Shown: positions 19,439 to 28,831 of the stretch, piece by piece
Layout of the letters: the number at the start of each line of letters is the position of its first letter
How positions within the stretch are numbered: position 1 is the stretch's first letter
Assembly (NCBI RefSeq): GCF_000017265.1
Contig: NC_011144.1
Span: 3,760,001 to 3,824,000, forward strand
Direction of reading: 5' to 3'
Length of the DNA stretch: 64,000 nt
Source: Phenylobacterium zucineum HLK1
GTDB lineage: Bacteria; Pseudomonadota; Alphaproteobacteria; Caulobacterales; Caulobacteraceae
The notes under the pieces: model-generated
Databases searched by the model: none
What the model was told of the DNA's origin: nothing
The model's input: only the letters and a program-made list of their open reading frames with translations
Program-made: the position numbers and the translations under genes

Positions 19439-19891
19439 TCAGCCACGCACGAAGCGCAGCCAGGCGACCTCGTTGTCGCAGCCGGTCTCGGTGCAGCGGA
19501 AGCCCTCGCGGACGTAGAAGGCCTGGGCCCGGACATTCGCCGCCTGGCACTTCAGCGACAGGGGCCCGTCGGCGACGGCGGCCAGGTGATCCAGCAGCGC
19601 CCGGCCTATCCCCCGTCCGCGCTCGTCCACGTACAGCGAGTGGATGAAGTTCTGCGGCCGGTAGAAGGCGGCTAGCCCGAGGATCCGCGCGCCCTCCACC
19701 GCCACATAGATTTCCTCGACCCGCGCGGCGCGCAGGAAATCCGCCGCGCGGTGCCGTTCGGGCGGCAGCCAGGTGAAGGTCTCGCGCAGGACGCGCACAT
19801 ACAGGTCCGCGCAGGCGGGCAGGTCCCCCGGCCTCGCGGGGCGGACCGTCAGCCCCTTGAGGGGGCCGGGCTTCAGGCCTGCATCGTCCAT
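19439..19891 (-). CDS. GNAT family N-acetyltransferase
   Basis: 150-aa single-domain GNAT. The acetyl-CoA pyrophosphate loop is VDERGRGIGRALLDHL, preceded by the beta4 strand NFIHSLYV, and the C-terminal AQAFYVREGFRCTETG is typical. Substrate unknown. Its ATG lies within the end of lpdA (19 bp overlap), so it is translationally coupled to lpdA, probably by chance arrangement rather than shared function. Confidence 0.87.
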   Translation of the reverse strand: MDDAGLKPGPLKGLTVRPARPGDLPACADLYVRVLRETFTWLPPERHRAADFLRAARVEEIYVAVEGARILGLAAFYRPQNFIHSLYVDERGRGIGRALLDHLAAVADGPLSLKCQAANVRAQAFYVREGFRCTETGCDNEVAWLRFVRG

Positions 19892-21279
19892 CCTTCGACG
19901 CCCATGGCGGCCTGGCGCAGGGCCTCGGACCGGGTCGGATGCGGGTGGCAGGTGCGGGCCACGTCCTCGGACGCGGCGCGGAACGCCATGGCCACGCAGT
20001 ATTCGCCGACCATCTCCGAGACGTGCGGGCCGATCATGTGCACGCCCAGGATCTCGTCGGTGGCGGCGTCGGCCAGCACCTTCACGAAGCCCTCGGTCTC
20101 GTGGTTGATCTTGGCCCGGCTGTTGGCGGTGAAGGGGAACTTGCCGGCCTTGTAGGCGCGGCCCTCTTCCTTGAGCTGCTCCTCGGTCTTGCCGACCCAG
20201 GCGACCTCGGGGGCCGTGTAGACCACGCTCGGGACCAGGTTGTAGTCCACGTGGCCGTAGCCCTTGGCGATCATCTCGATGCAGGCGACCCCGTCCTCCT
20301 CGGCCTTGTGCGCCAGCATCGGGCCCAGGATCACGTCGCCGATGGCCCAGACGCCCTCGGCCGAGGTTCGGAAGTGGTCGGTCGGGATGAAGCCGCGCTT
20401 GTCGGGCGTGATCCCCACGCTCTCCAGACCGAGGCCGTCGGTGTAGGGACGCCGGCCGATGGCCAGCAGGACGTAGTCGCCCTCGAGGGTCTCGGCCGCG
20501 CCGCCCGCGACCGGCTCGTAGGTGAGGGTGACGCCCTTCTTCGAGGCCTTCGCGCCGGTGACCTTGGCGCCCAGCTTGAACTCGAAGCCCTGCTTGGTCA
20601 GCGAGCGCTGGAAGGTCTTGGCCACCTCGGCGTCCATGCCGGGGGTGATGCGGTCCAGGTACTCGACCACGGTCACCTTGGCGCCGAGCCGGCGCCACAC
20701 CGAGCCCAGCTCCAGGCCGATGATGCCGGCGCCGATGACGATCAGGTGCTTGGGAACCTCGGGCAGCGAGAGCGCGCCGGTGGAGTCGACGATCCGCTGC
20801 TGGTCCACGGTCACGCCCGGCAGGGTCGAAGGCTCGGAGCCGGTGGCGATGACGATGTTCTTCGCCTGCAGGGTCGTGACGGCGCCGTCCTCGGCGGTCA
20901 CCTCGACCTTGCCGGCGCCGGCGATGCGGCCCTTGCCCCTCACCCAGTCGACCTTGTTCTTCTTGAACAGGAACTCGATGCCCTTGGTGAGCTGGCCGAC
21001 GCTGTCGGCCTTCTGCTGCATCATCTGGCCGAGGTTGAGCTTGGGCTGGACCTCGATGCCGAGCTTGGCGAACTCGTTCCCCGCCGCCGCATAGAGCTCG
21101 GAGGCGTGCAGCAGCGCCTTCGAGGGCATGCAGCCCACGTTGAGGCAGGTGCCGCCCAGGGTCCCGCGACTTTCGACGCACGCCGCCTTCAGGCCCAGCT
21201 GGCCCGCCCGGATCGCGGCGTTGTAGCCGCCGGGCCCGCCCCCGATGATCACGACGTCGTAGGTGGTGGTCTCAGCCAT
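19873..21279 (-). CDS. lpdA: Dihydrolipoyl dehydrogenase
   Basis: 468-aa flavoprotein disulfide reductase, the E3 component of 2-oxoacid dehydrogenase complexes. FAD motif IGGGPGGYNAAIRAGQLG, redox-active disulfide GGTCLNVGCMPSK, NAD-binding IGAGIIGLELGSVWRRLG, second FAD motif VWAIGDVILGPMLAHKAE, and C-terminal HPHPTRSEALRQAAM with the catalytic His-Glu pair are all present. E1/E2 partners are not adjacent in the window. Confidence 0.95.
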   Translation of the reverse strand: MAETTTYDVVIIGGGPGGYNAAIRAGQLGLKAACVESRGTLGGTCLNVGCMPSKALLHASELYAAAGNEFAKLGIEVQPKLNLGQMMQQKADSVGQLTKGIEFLFKKNKVDWVRGKGRIAGAGKVEVTAEDGAVTTLQAKNIVIATGSEPSTLPGVTVDQQRIVDSTGALSLPEVPKHLIVIGAGIIGLELGSVWRRLGAKVTVVEYLDRITPGMDAEVAKTFQRSLTKQGFEFKLGAKVTGAKASKKGVTLTYEPVAGGAAETLEGDYVLLAIGRRPYTDGLGLESVGITPDKRGFIPTDHFRTSAEGVWAIGDVILGPMLAHKAEEDGVACIEMIAKGYGHVDYNLVPSVVYTAPEVAWVGKTEEQLKEEGRAYKAGKFPFTANSRAKINHETEGFVKVLADAATDEILGVHMIGPHVSEMVGEYCVAMAFRAASEDVARTCHPHPTRSEALRQAAMGVEGWTMQA

Positions 21280-21406
21280 CGGTCCGCTCAAGTCTCCGAA
21301 ATGGGGGCGCAAACTAGGCCCGAAGCGCCCAAGGTCAACCGCCGAGGCCCCCCGAGCGCATTCGGGACGGCTTCGCGACCGCCGCAAGCAGCGATATGGG
21401 TGGGCC

Positions 21407-22339
21407 ATGAGCGGGATGCACGCCCTTTCACCGCAGGAGACGGCGGCCCTGACCCGGCGGGTGACCGCGCTGTCCGTGGCGACGGCGGCGGTGCTGGTGA
21501 CGATCAAGGCGATCGCCTGGGCGGCGTCGGGCTCCACCGCGCTGCTGGCCTCGATGGCGGACTCGGGCCTCGACCTGGTGGCCTCGCTCGTCACGTTCTT
21601 CGCCGTCCGCTACGCCGCCACTCCGCCCGACGCCGAGCACCGGTTCGGGCACGGCAAGGCCGAGGCCTTCGCCAGCCTGATGCAGGCGGGCCTGGTGTTC
21701 GCGTCGGCGGCCCTGATCGCCCGCGAAGCCATCGGCGACCTCCTGGACCCGCACCCGCTGCAGCGGGAGGGCTGGGCCGTGGCGGTGATGGTGGTCTCGA
21801 TCGCGCTGACCCTGGCGCTGGTGACCGCCCAGACCCGGGTCCTGCGCCGCACGTCCTCCGTCGCCGTCTCAGGGGACCGGGCGCACTACTTCTCGGACCT
21901 GGCGTCCAACCTGATCGTGCTCGTCGGCATCGCGGGCGCGGCGCTGATGGGCGTCAACGGGCTGGACGCGATCGCCGCCATCGCCGTGGCGGCGCTGCTG
22001 CTCTGGGGCGCGGTCGGCGTGTTCCGCGAAGCCTCGGCGCAGCTCATGGACCGGGAGCTGCCCGACGAGACCCGCGCCGAGATCGTGCGGCTGATCACCG
22101 CCGATCCGCGGCTCACCGGCGTGCACCAGCTGCGCACGCGGACATCGGGCCCCTTCGTCCACATTCAGATGCACGTGGACCTCGACCCGGACCTCAGCCT
22201 GGAGGCCGCCCACGGGGTGATCGTGGCGGCCGAGAAGCGGCTGCTCGAGCGCTTCCCGTCGGCGGACATCCTCATCCACGCCGACCCGCGCGGCCGGGCC
22301 GAGCCGCATGGCGGCGCCTTCGCCGAGGCGAAAACCTGA
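21407..22339 (+). CDS. Cation diffusion facilitator family transporter (FieF-like)
   Basis: 310-aa CDF exporter. Six hydrophobic helices; metal site A is formed by LLASMADSGLDLVASL in helix 2 and DRAHYFSDLASNLIVL in helix 5 (D/HxxxD pairs), the FieF-like pattern suited to Zn, Fe or Cd. FGHGKAEAFASLMQ is the conserved loop before helix 3. The cytosolic C-terminal domain includes HIQMHVDLDPDLSLEAAH. The ATG at 21407 is used; longer starts would run into the divergent lpdA promoter. Confidence 0.88.
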   Translation: MSGMHALSPQETAALTRRVTALSVATAAVLVTIKAIAWAASGSTALLASMADSGLDLVASLVTFFAVRYAATPPDAEHRFGHGKAEAFASLMQAGLVFASAALIAREAIGDLLDPHPLQREGWAVAVMVVSIALTLALVTAQTRVLRRTSSVAVSGDRAHYFSDLASNLIVLVGIAGAALMGVNGLDAIAAIAVAALLLWGAVGVFREASAQLMDRELPDETRAEIVRLITADPRLTGVHQLRTRTSGPFVHIQMHVDLDPDLSLEAAHGVIVAAEKRLLERFPSADILIHADPRGRAEPHGGAFAEAKT

Positions 22340-22383
22340 CAGCGTAAACGAGCCCTTAAGGCGACCAGCCGCAGTTGAGGCTG

Positions 22384-22393
22384 GAATCGATTC
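22384..22393. promoter_or_regulatory. Back-to-back GANTC (CcrM) sites upstream of the GST gene
   Basis: GAATC and GATTC are directly adjacent, about 26 bp before the GST start codon. Paired GANTC sites in a promoter are typical targets of CcrM methylation and GcrA control in Caulobacterales. Confidence 0.4.
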
Positions 22394-22418
22394 GCGCGAG
22401 AGAGACGCCGCCCCCGCC

Positions 22419-23108
22419 ATGAGCGTCGAACGCACCCTGCACCATTTCCCGCTCGACCCGGCCTCGCGCCAGGTGCGGCTCGCCCTGGGCGAGAAGCGGC
22501 TGCCGTTCGCGGAGGTCCAGGTGCGCTACTGGGAGCGGCCGAAGGAGCTGACGCGGCTCAACCCCTCGGGGCTGATCCCGGTGCTGGTGGAGACCGCCGG
22601 CGGCGCCGGCCCGCTGGTGCTGTGCGAGAGCCGGGCGATCCTGGACCACATCGAAGAGACGACCCCGGAGCCCGCCCTCCTGAGCCGCGACCCGGCCGAG
22701 CGGGCCGAGGCGCGCCGGCTGCTCTCCTGGTTCGACCGCAAGTTCGAGTACGAGGCCGGCGGCTACATCCTGCACGAGAAGATGGAGAAGCGGCTCCTGG
22801 GGTTGGGCGCGCCCGAGCTCGCCAACCTGCGCCAGGGCCGCGAGGGGCTGCGCAGCCACCTGCACTACATCGAAGGCCTGCTCGAGACCCGCGAGTGGCT
22901 GGCCGGCAAGCGCCTGTCCCTGGCGGATTTCGCCGGGGCGGCCCATCTGTCGGTGATCGACTACTTCGGCGACGTGCCCTGGAAGGACTTCCCGGGCGTG
23001 AAGACGTGGTACATGAAGCTGAAATCCCGGCCGTGTTTCCGGCCGCTTCTGACGGACCGCTGGCCGGGCCTGACGCCCGCGCCGCATTATGACGATCTCG
23101 ACTTCTGA
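22419..23108 (+). CDS. Glutathione S-transferase family protein
   Basis: 229 aa. N-terminal thioredoxin-like domain begins [20 protein letters not shown], with the cis-Pro motif [11 protein letters not shown] and the glutathione-contacting [12 protein letters not shown]. The C-terminal all-helical domain includes [20 protein letters not shown] with the N-capping Asp. Substrate unknown. Its end overlaps the queG start by 20 bp. Confidence 0.88.
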   Translation: MSVERTLHHFPLDPASRQVRLALGEKRLPFAEVQVRYWERPKELTRLNPSGLIPVLVETAGGAGPLVLCESRAILDHIEETTPEPALLSRDPAERAEARRLLSWFDRKFEYEAGGYILHEKMEKRLLGLGAPELANLRQGREGLRSHLHYIEGLLETREWLAGKRLSLADFAGAAHLSVIDYFGDVPWKDFPGVKTWYMKLKSRPCFRPLLTDRWPGLTPAPHYDDLDF

Positions 23109-24216
23109 GCCCCCCGAAGACCTGATCCGCGCCGAGGCCCTGGCGCTGGGCTTCGACCTCTGCCGCTTCACCGACCTCGACGACGCCTGGCCGGCGGCCG
23201 CGCGCCTGGCGCAGTACGTGGAGGCCGGCCGCCACGGCGAGATGGCCTGGATGGCCGAGACGCTGGAGCGACGGTCGCACCCGCGCGCCATGTGGGCCGG
23301 CGCGCGCTCGGCCGTGGTGCTGGGGATCAACTACGGCCCCCGCCACGATCCGCTGGAGGTCCTGGGCGGGCCGGACCGCGGGGCGATCAGCGTCTACGCC
23401 CAGAACGAGGACTACCACGACCTCGTCAAGAAGCGCCTCAAGGCGCTCGGCCGCTGGATGCAGGACAGGTTCGGCGGCGAGTTGAAGGTGTTCGTGGACA
23501 CCGCGCCCCTGATGGAAAAGCCGCTGGCCGAGCGGGCGGGCGCCGGCTGGCAAGGCCGCCACACCAACCTGGTCAGCCGAGAGTACGGCTCGTGGCTGTT
23601 CCTGGGCTCCATCCTGACCACCCTGGACCTGGCCCCCGACGCCGCCGAGCCCATGCACTGCGGCAGCTGCACGGCGTGCCTGGAGGCCTGCCCGACGAAC
23701 GCCTTCCCCGCGCCGTTCCAGCTCGACGCCCGGCGCTGCATCTCGTACCTGACCATCGAGCTGAAGGGGCCGATCCCGCGCGAGCTCCGGCCGATGCTGG
23801 GCAACCGCATCTACGGCTGCGACGACTGCCTGGCGGTCTGTCCCTGGAACAAGTTCGCGCAGGCCGCGCGCGAGCAGAAGCTGGCGGCGCGGCCCGAGCT
23901 CACCGCCCCCGCCCTCGCCGACCTCGCCCGCCTGGACGATGCGGCCTTCCGCGCCCTCTTCACCAAGAGCCCGGTCAAGCGGATCGGCCGCGACCGCTTC
24001 GTGCGCAACGTGCTCTACGCCATCGGCAACTCGGGCGATCCGGCCCTGGCGGAGCCCGCGGCGACCCTGCTCGAAGACCCCTCGCCGCTGGTCCGCGGCG
24101 CGGCCGTCTGGGCCCTCTCGCGCCTGCTGGCGAGCGCCGATTTCGTGAGCCTTCGCAATGCCCGCCTGCCCGCCGAGGCCGATCCGGGCGTCCGCGAGGA
24201 GTGGCTGGCGGCCTAG
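23089..24216 (+). CDS. queG: Epoxyqueuosine reductase
   Basis: 375-aa cobalamin-dependent iron-sulfur enzyme that performs the last step of queuosine synthesis in tRNA. Two 4Fe-4S cysteine sets are visible: [16 protein letters not shown] and [13 protein letters not shown], with [14 protein letters not shown] between them, a strong QueG signature. The C-terminal HEAT-like region includes [13 protein letters not shown]. It is coupled to the GST gene by overlap; no other queuosine genes are in the window. Confidence 0.94.
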   Translation: MTISTSEPPEDLIRAEALALGFDLCRFTDLDDAWPAAARLAQYVEAGRHGEMAWMAETLERRSHPRAMWAGARSAVVLGINYGPRHDPLEVLGGPDRGAISVYAQNEDYHDLVKKRLKALGRWMQDRFGGELKVFVDTAPLMEKPLAERAGAGWQGRHTNLVSREYGSWLFLGSILTTLDLAPDAAEPMHCGSCTACLEACPTNAFPAPFQLDARRCISYLTIELKGPIPRELRPMLGNRIYGCDDCLAVCPWNKFAQAAREQKLAARPELTAPALADLARLDDAAFRALFTKSPVKRIGRDRFVRNVLYAIGNSGDPALAEPAATLLEDPSPLVRGAAVWALSRLLASADFVSLRNARLPAEADPGVREEWLAA

Positions 24217-24767
24217 AACGCCACCTCGCCGAGGTCCTTCAGGCGCGGCAGGGTCTTGTCCTTCTCGGAGAGCACCGGCTCGCTCTCCAGCGGCCAGTCG
24301 ATGGCCAGGTCCGGGTCGTCCCAGGCGACCCCGCCCTCGGTCTGCGGCGCATAGAGGCCGTCGACCTTGTAGAACAGCATCGCATCGTCGGTGAGGGTGC
24401 AGTAGCCGTGGGCGAAGCCGCGCGGCACCCACAGCTGCTCGCCCCCCTCGGCGGTCAGGGTGGCGCCGACCCACCGGCCGTAGGTGGCCGAGCCCGGGCG
24501 GATGTCCACCGCCACGTCGTAGATCGCGCCCTGCAGCACGCGCACCAGCTTGCCCTGCGGATGGGGCGCGGCCTGGAAGTGCAGCCCGCGCAGGGTGCCC
24601 TTCCTGGCGTTGAAGGCCTGGTTGTCCTGCACGAAGTCCGCCTCGACCCCGGCCTCCGACATGGCCCGCCGGCTCCAGGTCTCGGAGAACCAGCCGCGGG
24701 CGTCGCCGTGGCGCTTCGGCGTGATAAGGAGGACGTCGGACAGGGCTAGCGGCTTGATCGCGGTCAT
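24213..24767 (-). CDS. rfbC: dTDP-4-dehydrorhamnose 3,5-epimerase
   Basis: 184-aa cupin-fold RmlC enzyme of dTDP-L-rhamnose synthesis. Signatures: [28 protein letters not shown] with the catalytic His, [13 protein letters not shown], and [20 protein letters not shown]. Length is normal. Other rml genes are not adjacent, but a family 2 glycosyltransferase diverges from the same short intergenic region, consistent with surface polysaccharide synthesis. Confidence 0.93.
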   Translation of the reverse strand: MTAIKPLALSDVLLITPKRHGDARGWFSETWSRRAMSEAGVEADFVQDNQAFNARKGTLRGLHFQAAPHPQGKLVRVLQGAIYDVAVDIRPGSATYGRWVGATLTAEGGEQLWVPRGFAHGYCTLTDDAMLFYKVDGLYAPQTEGGVAWDDPDLAIDWPLESEPVLSEKDKTLPRLKDLGEVAF

Positions 24768-24797
24768 AAGGCTTTCAGGGAGTTGGACGGGTCCCGC

Positions 24798-25826
24798 ATG
24801 GCCCAGCGGAACAGGGAAGACAAGCCGCAAAGGCCCGCCATCACGGTCGCGGTGGTCGCCTATCGCAGCGGCGCCACGCTGGCCCGCTGCCTGGAGCGGC
24901 TGGCCGCCCAGACCTTCCGGGACTTCGAGCTGGTGCTGGTCGACAACGCCTCGCCCGACGGGGAGGCGCAGGCGGCCGCCGCCATCGTCCCGGGGACCCG
25001 GCTGATCGAAAACGCCGAGAACCTGGGCTTCGCCGGCGCCTGCAACCAGGCCGCCGCCGCCGGCCGCGGGCGCTGGCTGGTGCTGCTCAATCCCGACGCC
25101 TATCCCGAACCCGACTGGCTGGCCGAGCTGGTGGACGCCGCCGGCCGCTGGCCGCAGGTCCGCAGCTTCACCTCCCGCCAGGTGATGGACGAGGACCCGG
25201 CCGTGCTCGACGGCCTGGGCGACGTGATGAGCATCCCCTGCATCCCCTACCGCGGCGGCTATCTCGCCCGCGATCCGGGCGACACGCCCGAGGGGCAGGT
25301 GTTCAGTCCCTGCGGCGCGGCGATGATGATCGACCGCGAGCTGTTCCTGGCGCTCGGCGGCTTCGACGAGAGCTTCTTCTGCTACTGCGAGGACGTGGAC
25401 CTGGGGTACCGGCTGCAGCTGGCCGGCGAGCCCACCGTCGTCGTGCCCTCGGCGGTCGTGCGGCACGTGGGTTCGGCCTCCTCGGGCGGCTCGAAGTCGG
25501 AGTTCGCGCTCTTCCACGGCTACCGGAACCGCTTCTGGGTGCTGGTGAAGGACACCCCGGCCCTGCTGCTGCCCCTGGTGCTGCCGGGGCACCTGCTGAC
25601 CGCCGCCTACATCGCCCTGCGCGGCCCCAACCGCCGCTACCTCGGGGTGACGCTCAGGGCCTATCGCGCGGCGCTCGCGGGCCTGCCGGCGGTGCTGCGG
25701 CGCCGGCGCGAGGTGCAGCGGACGCGGCGGCGGTCGGCCTTCGCTATCGCCCGGGCGATGACCTGGAATCCCCGCGACCTCGCGGGTCGCCGGGCGGTGA
25801 TCAGGTCTCTGTCGCCCAGTCGATGA
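24798..25826 (+). CDS. Glycosyltransferase family 2
   Basis: 342 aa (start ATG 24798; a TTG at 24783 is possible). GT-A fold: ITVAVVAYRSGATLARCLER opens the nucleotide-binding half, LVLVDNASPDGEAQ and LLNPDAYPEPDWLAEL carry the acidic metal/nucleotide residues, and CYCEDVDLGYRLQLAGE is the catalytic ED motif of rhamnosyltransferase-like GT2 enzymes. No strong membrane helices except a hydrophobic patch LLLPLVLPGHLLTAAYIAL. Divergent from rfbC, so it may transfer rhamnose. Confidence 0.87.
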   Translation: MAQRNREDKPQRPAITVAVVAYRSGATLARCLERLAAQTFRDFELVLVDNASPDGEAQAAAAIVPGTRLIENAENLGFAGACNQAAAAGRGRWLVLLNPDAYPEPDWLAELVDAAGRWPQVRSFTSRQVMDEDPAVLDGLGDVMSIPCIPYRGGYLARDPGDTPEGQVFSPCGAAMMIDRELFLALGGFDESFFCYCEDVDLGYRLQLAGEPTVVVPSAVVRHVGSASSGGSKSEFALFHGYRNRFWVLVKDTPALLLPLVLPGHLLTAAYIALRGPNRRYLGVTLRAYRAALAGLPAVLRRRREVQRTRRRSAFAIARAMTWNPRDLAGRRAVIRSLSPSR

Positions 25827-26970
25827 GCCGGCGCATGAACAGCGCGCCGCGCTGCATCTGCGAGACCTCGACATATTCGTCCGGCTGGTGCGCCTGGGCG
25901 ATGGAGCCCGGCCCGCAGATGACCGTGGAGAACCCCGCCCCCTGGAACTGCCCCGCCTCGGCGGCGTAGGCGACCACCCGCGCCGGGCCATTGTCGCCCG
26001 CCAGCCGCCGGGCGAAGGCCTCAGCCGCCCCGTCGGGCTCCGGCGCGAAGGGCGGCACGTCGGTGCGCTTCTCGAGCACCACCCCGGCCTCGGGCGCCCG
26101 GGCCTTCAGCGCCCGGTCCATCGCCTCGACCTCGGCCCGGAAGCCCGCCAGCGCGCCCTCGGGCGTCAGCCCTGGCGGACAGCGCAGGTCGAAGACGAAC
26201 TCGCAGCGCCGGGCGATGATGTTGTGCGCCGTGCCGCCCTCGACCAGGCCGATCGTCAGGGTCGCCCCCTTGGGCGTGAACGGCGAGGCCGGGTCGGCCT
26301 CGCGCTCCAGCCTCTCGGACAGGTCGGTCAGCGAATTCATCAGCCGGGCCGCCGCCATCACGGCCGAGACGCCCTGCTGGGTCTGGCTGGAGTGCGCCTC
26401 GCGGCCGGTGACCGTCACCTTGAAGGTCGCGATCCCCTTGTGGCCGTTGACCGCCACCATGTCGGACGGCTCGCCCACGATGACCAGCGCCGGCTTCGGC
26501 AGCTCGCGGCGGATCACGTCGATCATCAGGGGCGCGCCGAGGCAGCCGATCTCCTCGTCGAACGAGAGGGCCAGGTGCACCGGCCGGCGGCCCGTGGCGA
26601 GTTCGGGCGCGGCCGCCAGGGCCAGGGCGACGAACCCCTTCATGTCGCAGGTCCCCCGCCCGTAGAGCTTCCCGTCCCGCTCCACCACCGTCCAGGGATC
26701 GGTGCTCCACGGCTGGCCGTCCACCGGCACCACGTCGGTGTGGCCGGAAAGCACGACGCCGCCCGGTTCGGCAGGCCCGAGGGTGGCCAGGAGGTTCGCC
26801 TTGGAGCCGTCCGCGTTCGGCACGCGGCGGTGCGGGACGCCCAGGCCGTCGAGGTAGCCCTCGACCCATTCAATCAGCGCGAGGTTCGAGCCCCGCGAGG
26901 TCGTGTCGAAGCTGACGAGCTTGCCGAGCAGCTCGCGGGCGGCGGGATAGAGATCGGCCGACATGGCCAA
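25801..26970 (-). CDS. argE: Acetylornithine deacetylase
   Basis: 389-aa M20 metallopeptidase-family deacetylase that releases ornithine from N-acetylornithine. Zinc ligands and catalytic residues are in SGHTDVVPVDGQ, GRGTCDMKGFVA, SFDEEIGCLGAP and, at the C-terminus, PGSIAQAHQPDEYVEV. The dimerisation domain contains GREAHSSQTQQGVSA. The assignment to ArgE rather than another M20 enzyme rests on the whole-length pattern. Overlaps the convergent glycosyltransferase gene by 26 bp. Confidence 0.88.
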   Translation of the reverse strand: MAMSADLYPAARELLGKLVSFDTTSRGSNLALIEWVEGYLDGLGVPHRRVPNADGSKANLLATLGPAEPGGVVLSGHTDVVPVDGQPWSTDPWTVVERDGKLYGRGTCDMKGFVALALAAAPELATGRRPVHLALSFDEEIGCLGAPLMIDVIRRELPKPALVIVGEPSDMVAVNGHKGIATFKVTVTGREAHSSQTQQGVSAVMAAARLMNSLTDLSERLEREADPASPFTPKGATLTIGLVEGGTAHNIIARRCEFVFDLRCPPGLTPEGALAGFRAEVEAMDRALKARAPEAGVVLEKRTDVPPFAPEPDGAAEAFARRLAGDNGPARVVAYAAEAGQFQGAGFSTVICGPGSIAQAHQPDEYVEVSQMQRGALFMRRLIDWATET

Positions 26971-26997
26971 GGCATAGACCCTGGCCGGGGGACAGAG

Positions 26998-27489
26998 CTA
27001 CCCCTGCATCACCCGGCCGGGGCCGGGCAGCACGTCGATCAGCTCGATGCGGAAGATCAGGGCGGCGTTGGGCGGAATCTCGCCGCCGGCGCCTTCGGCC
27101 CCGTAGCCCTGCTCGGGCGGGACGTAGAGGATCCACTCGTCGCCCGGGCGCATCTGGACCAGCGCCTCCTGCCAGGCCGGGATCAGGCCGCTCAGCGGCA
27201 TGGCCGCCGGCGCCCCGCGCTCGTACGAGGAATCGAACACCCGCCCGTTCACGAGCTTGCCCTCGTAGTGGACCTTCACCTCGTCCTTGAGGGTCGGCTT
27301 CATGCCGGTCTCGGGACCCGAGCGGACCACCTTGTAGGCGACGCCCGAGGGCAGGAGCTTCACGCCCTCCTCGGCCGCGACCTTCTTCATGAAGGCGGCG
27401 GACTCGGCGGACATGTCCGGTCCCTTGGCCTTGGGCTGGCAGGCGGCGAGCGCCAGGGCCGCCGCGAACACGATCAGGGCTTGTCGCAT
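26998..27489 (-). CDS. FKBP-type peptidyl-prolyl isomerase, lipoprotein
   Basis: 163 aa starting MRQALIVFAAALALAACQP, a lipoprotein signal with LAAC, so periplasmic and membrane-anchored. The FKBP domain shows KDEVKVHYEGKLVNGRVFDS, PLSGLIPAWQEALVQMRPGD and YVPPEQGYGAEGAGGEIPPN, with FRIELIDV at the end. It starts 1 bp after the ilvA stop, so it is in the same operon. Role: folding of envelope proteins. Confidence 0.91.
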   Translation of the reverse strand: MRQALIVFAAALALAACQPKAKGPDMSAESAAFMKKVAAEEGVKLLPSGVAYKVVRSGPETGMKPTLKDEVKVHYEGKLVNGRVFDSSYERGAPAAMPLSGLIPAWQEALVQMRPGDEWILYVPPEQGYGAEGAGGEIPPNAALIFRIELIDVLPGPGRVMQG

Positions 27490-27490
27490 A

Positions 27491-28699
27491 TCAGACCACT
27501 CTCGGGGGATAGCCGCGGTCGCGCAGCGCATCCATGACTTCCTGGGTGTGCTGGGCGTCGCGGGTCTCGATCATCACGTCGAACTCCGCGCCCTTGGCCG
27601 GCACGTCGAGGGCGAGGCGGTTGTGGGCCACCTCGATGATGTTGGCGCCCATGGTCCCGATGATCGCCGACACATTGGCCAGGAGGCCCGGCCGGTCGTC
27701 GCCGATGATCCGCAGGCTCACGATGCGGCTCTCGCGCACCAGTTCCCGCGTCAGCACCGAGGCCAGCAGGCGCGTGTCGATGTTGCCGCCGGTGATGACC
27801 AGGCCGCACTTCTTGCCGCGGAAACGCTCGGGATAGGCCAGCAGGCCCGCCAGCGAGGCGGCGCCCGCGCCTTCGGCGACGGTCTTCTCGACGTTGCAGT
27901 AGAGGGCGATGCCGCGCTCGAAGAACGGCTCCTCGACCAGCAGCACCTCGTCGATCAGCGGCCGGGCGATGGCGTAGCTCGACTCCCCCACCTCGCGCAC
28001 GGCGATGCCCTCGGCGATGGTGGAGGCGCCGGCGTTGGCCGCCGTGCGCACGCCGCGCATCTTGGCGGTGAACGAGGGGAACATCGCCGGCTCCAGGCCG
28101 ACGACGCGGATGTCCTTCTTCAGGTGCTTGGCCGCCGTCGCCATGCCGGCGATCAGCCCGCCGCCGCCGATCGGGATCGGCAGGATCTCCAGGTCGGGGG
28201 CGTCCTCCAGCATCTCCAGCGCCACCGTGCCCTGGCCGGCCATGACGTCCAGGTCGTCGAACGGGTGGACGAAGGTCAGTTCCCGCTCCTCGCACAGCTT
28301 GCGGGCGAAGGCCGAGGCCTCGTCGTAGCCGTCGCCGTCGATCACCACCTCGGCGCCGTGGGCGCGGGTCTGCTGCACCTTCACGAACGGCGTGCCCTTG
28401 GGCATGACGATGGTGACCGGGATGCCCAGCCGCGCGGCGTGGTAGGCTAGGCCCTGGCTGTGGTTGCCGGCCGAGGCGGCGATCACGCCGCGCTTCTTCA
28501 CGTTCTCGCCCAGCTGCAGCAGCTTGTTGAGCGCCCCGCGCTCCTTGTAGGCGGCCGTGAACTGCAGGTTCTCGAACTTCACCCAGACCTCGGCCCCGGT
28601 GATCTCGGACAGCGTGCGCGAATAGCGGCAGGGGGTGCGTTCGATGTGACCCTGCAGCCGCTCCTTGGCGGCCATGATGTCGTCGAAGGTCAGGCTCAT
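27491..28699 (-). CDS. ilvA: Threonine ammonia-lyase (biosynthetic/catabolic type with ACT domain)
   Basis: 402-aa PLP enzyme converting threonine to 2-oxobutyrate. PLP lysine in FTAAYKERGALNKLL, then ASAGNHSQGLAYHAARLG and the phosphate-binding IPIGGGGLIAG. The C-terminal 80 residues form a single ACT domain (SRIVSLRIIGDDRPGLLANV), as in the shorter TdcB-like form. The start at 28699 (MSLTFDDIMAAKERL) matches the family N-terminus. Followed by the FKBP gene. Confidence 0.92.
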   Translation of the reverse strand: MSLTFDDIMAAKERLQGHIERTPCRYSRTLSEITGAEVWVKFENLQFTAAYKERGALNKLLQLGENVKKRGVIAASAGNHSQGLAYHAARLGIPVTIVMPKGTPFVKVQQTRAHGAEVVIDGDGYDEASAFARKLCEERELTFVHPFDDLDVMAGQGTVALEMLEDAPDLEILPIPIGGGGLIAGMATAAKHLKKDIRVVGLEPAMFPSFTAKMRGVRTAANAGASTIAEGIAVREVGESSYAIARPLIDEVLLVEEPFFERGIALYCNVEKTVAEGAGAASLAGLLAYPERFRGKKCGLVITGGNIDTRLLASVLTRELVRESRIVSLRIIGDDRPGLLANVSAIIGTMGANIIEVAHNRLALDVPAKGAEFDVMIETRDAQHTQEVMDALRDRGYPPRVV

Positions 28700-28831
28700 G
28701 GAGGCGGCGGGGGTCCCTGGAAGGTCGCGCAACCTAGCGGCGCCAAGGCTCTGCTGCAATGCAGCGTCCCTACGGAAAGGGTGAGGCGATTTGGCGTCGC
28801 CGCCGGCGGCCGTTCGGCTATAACCCCGGCC

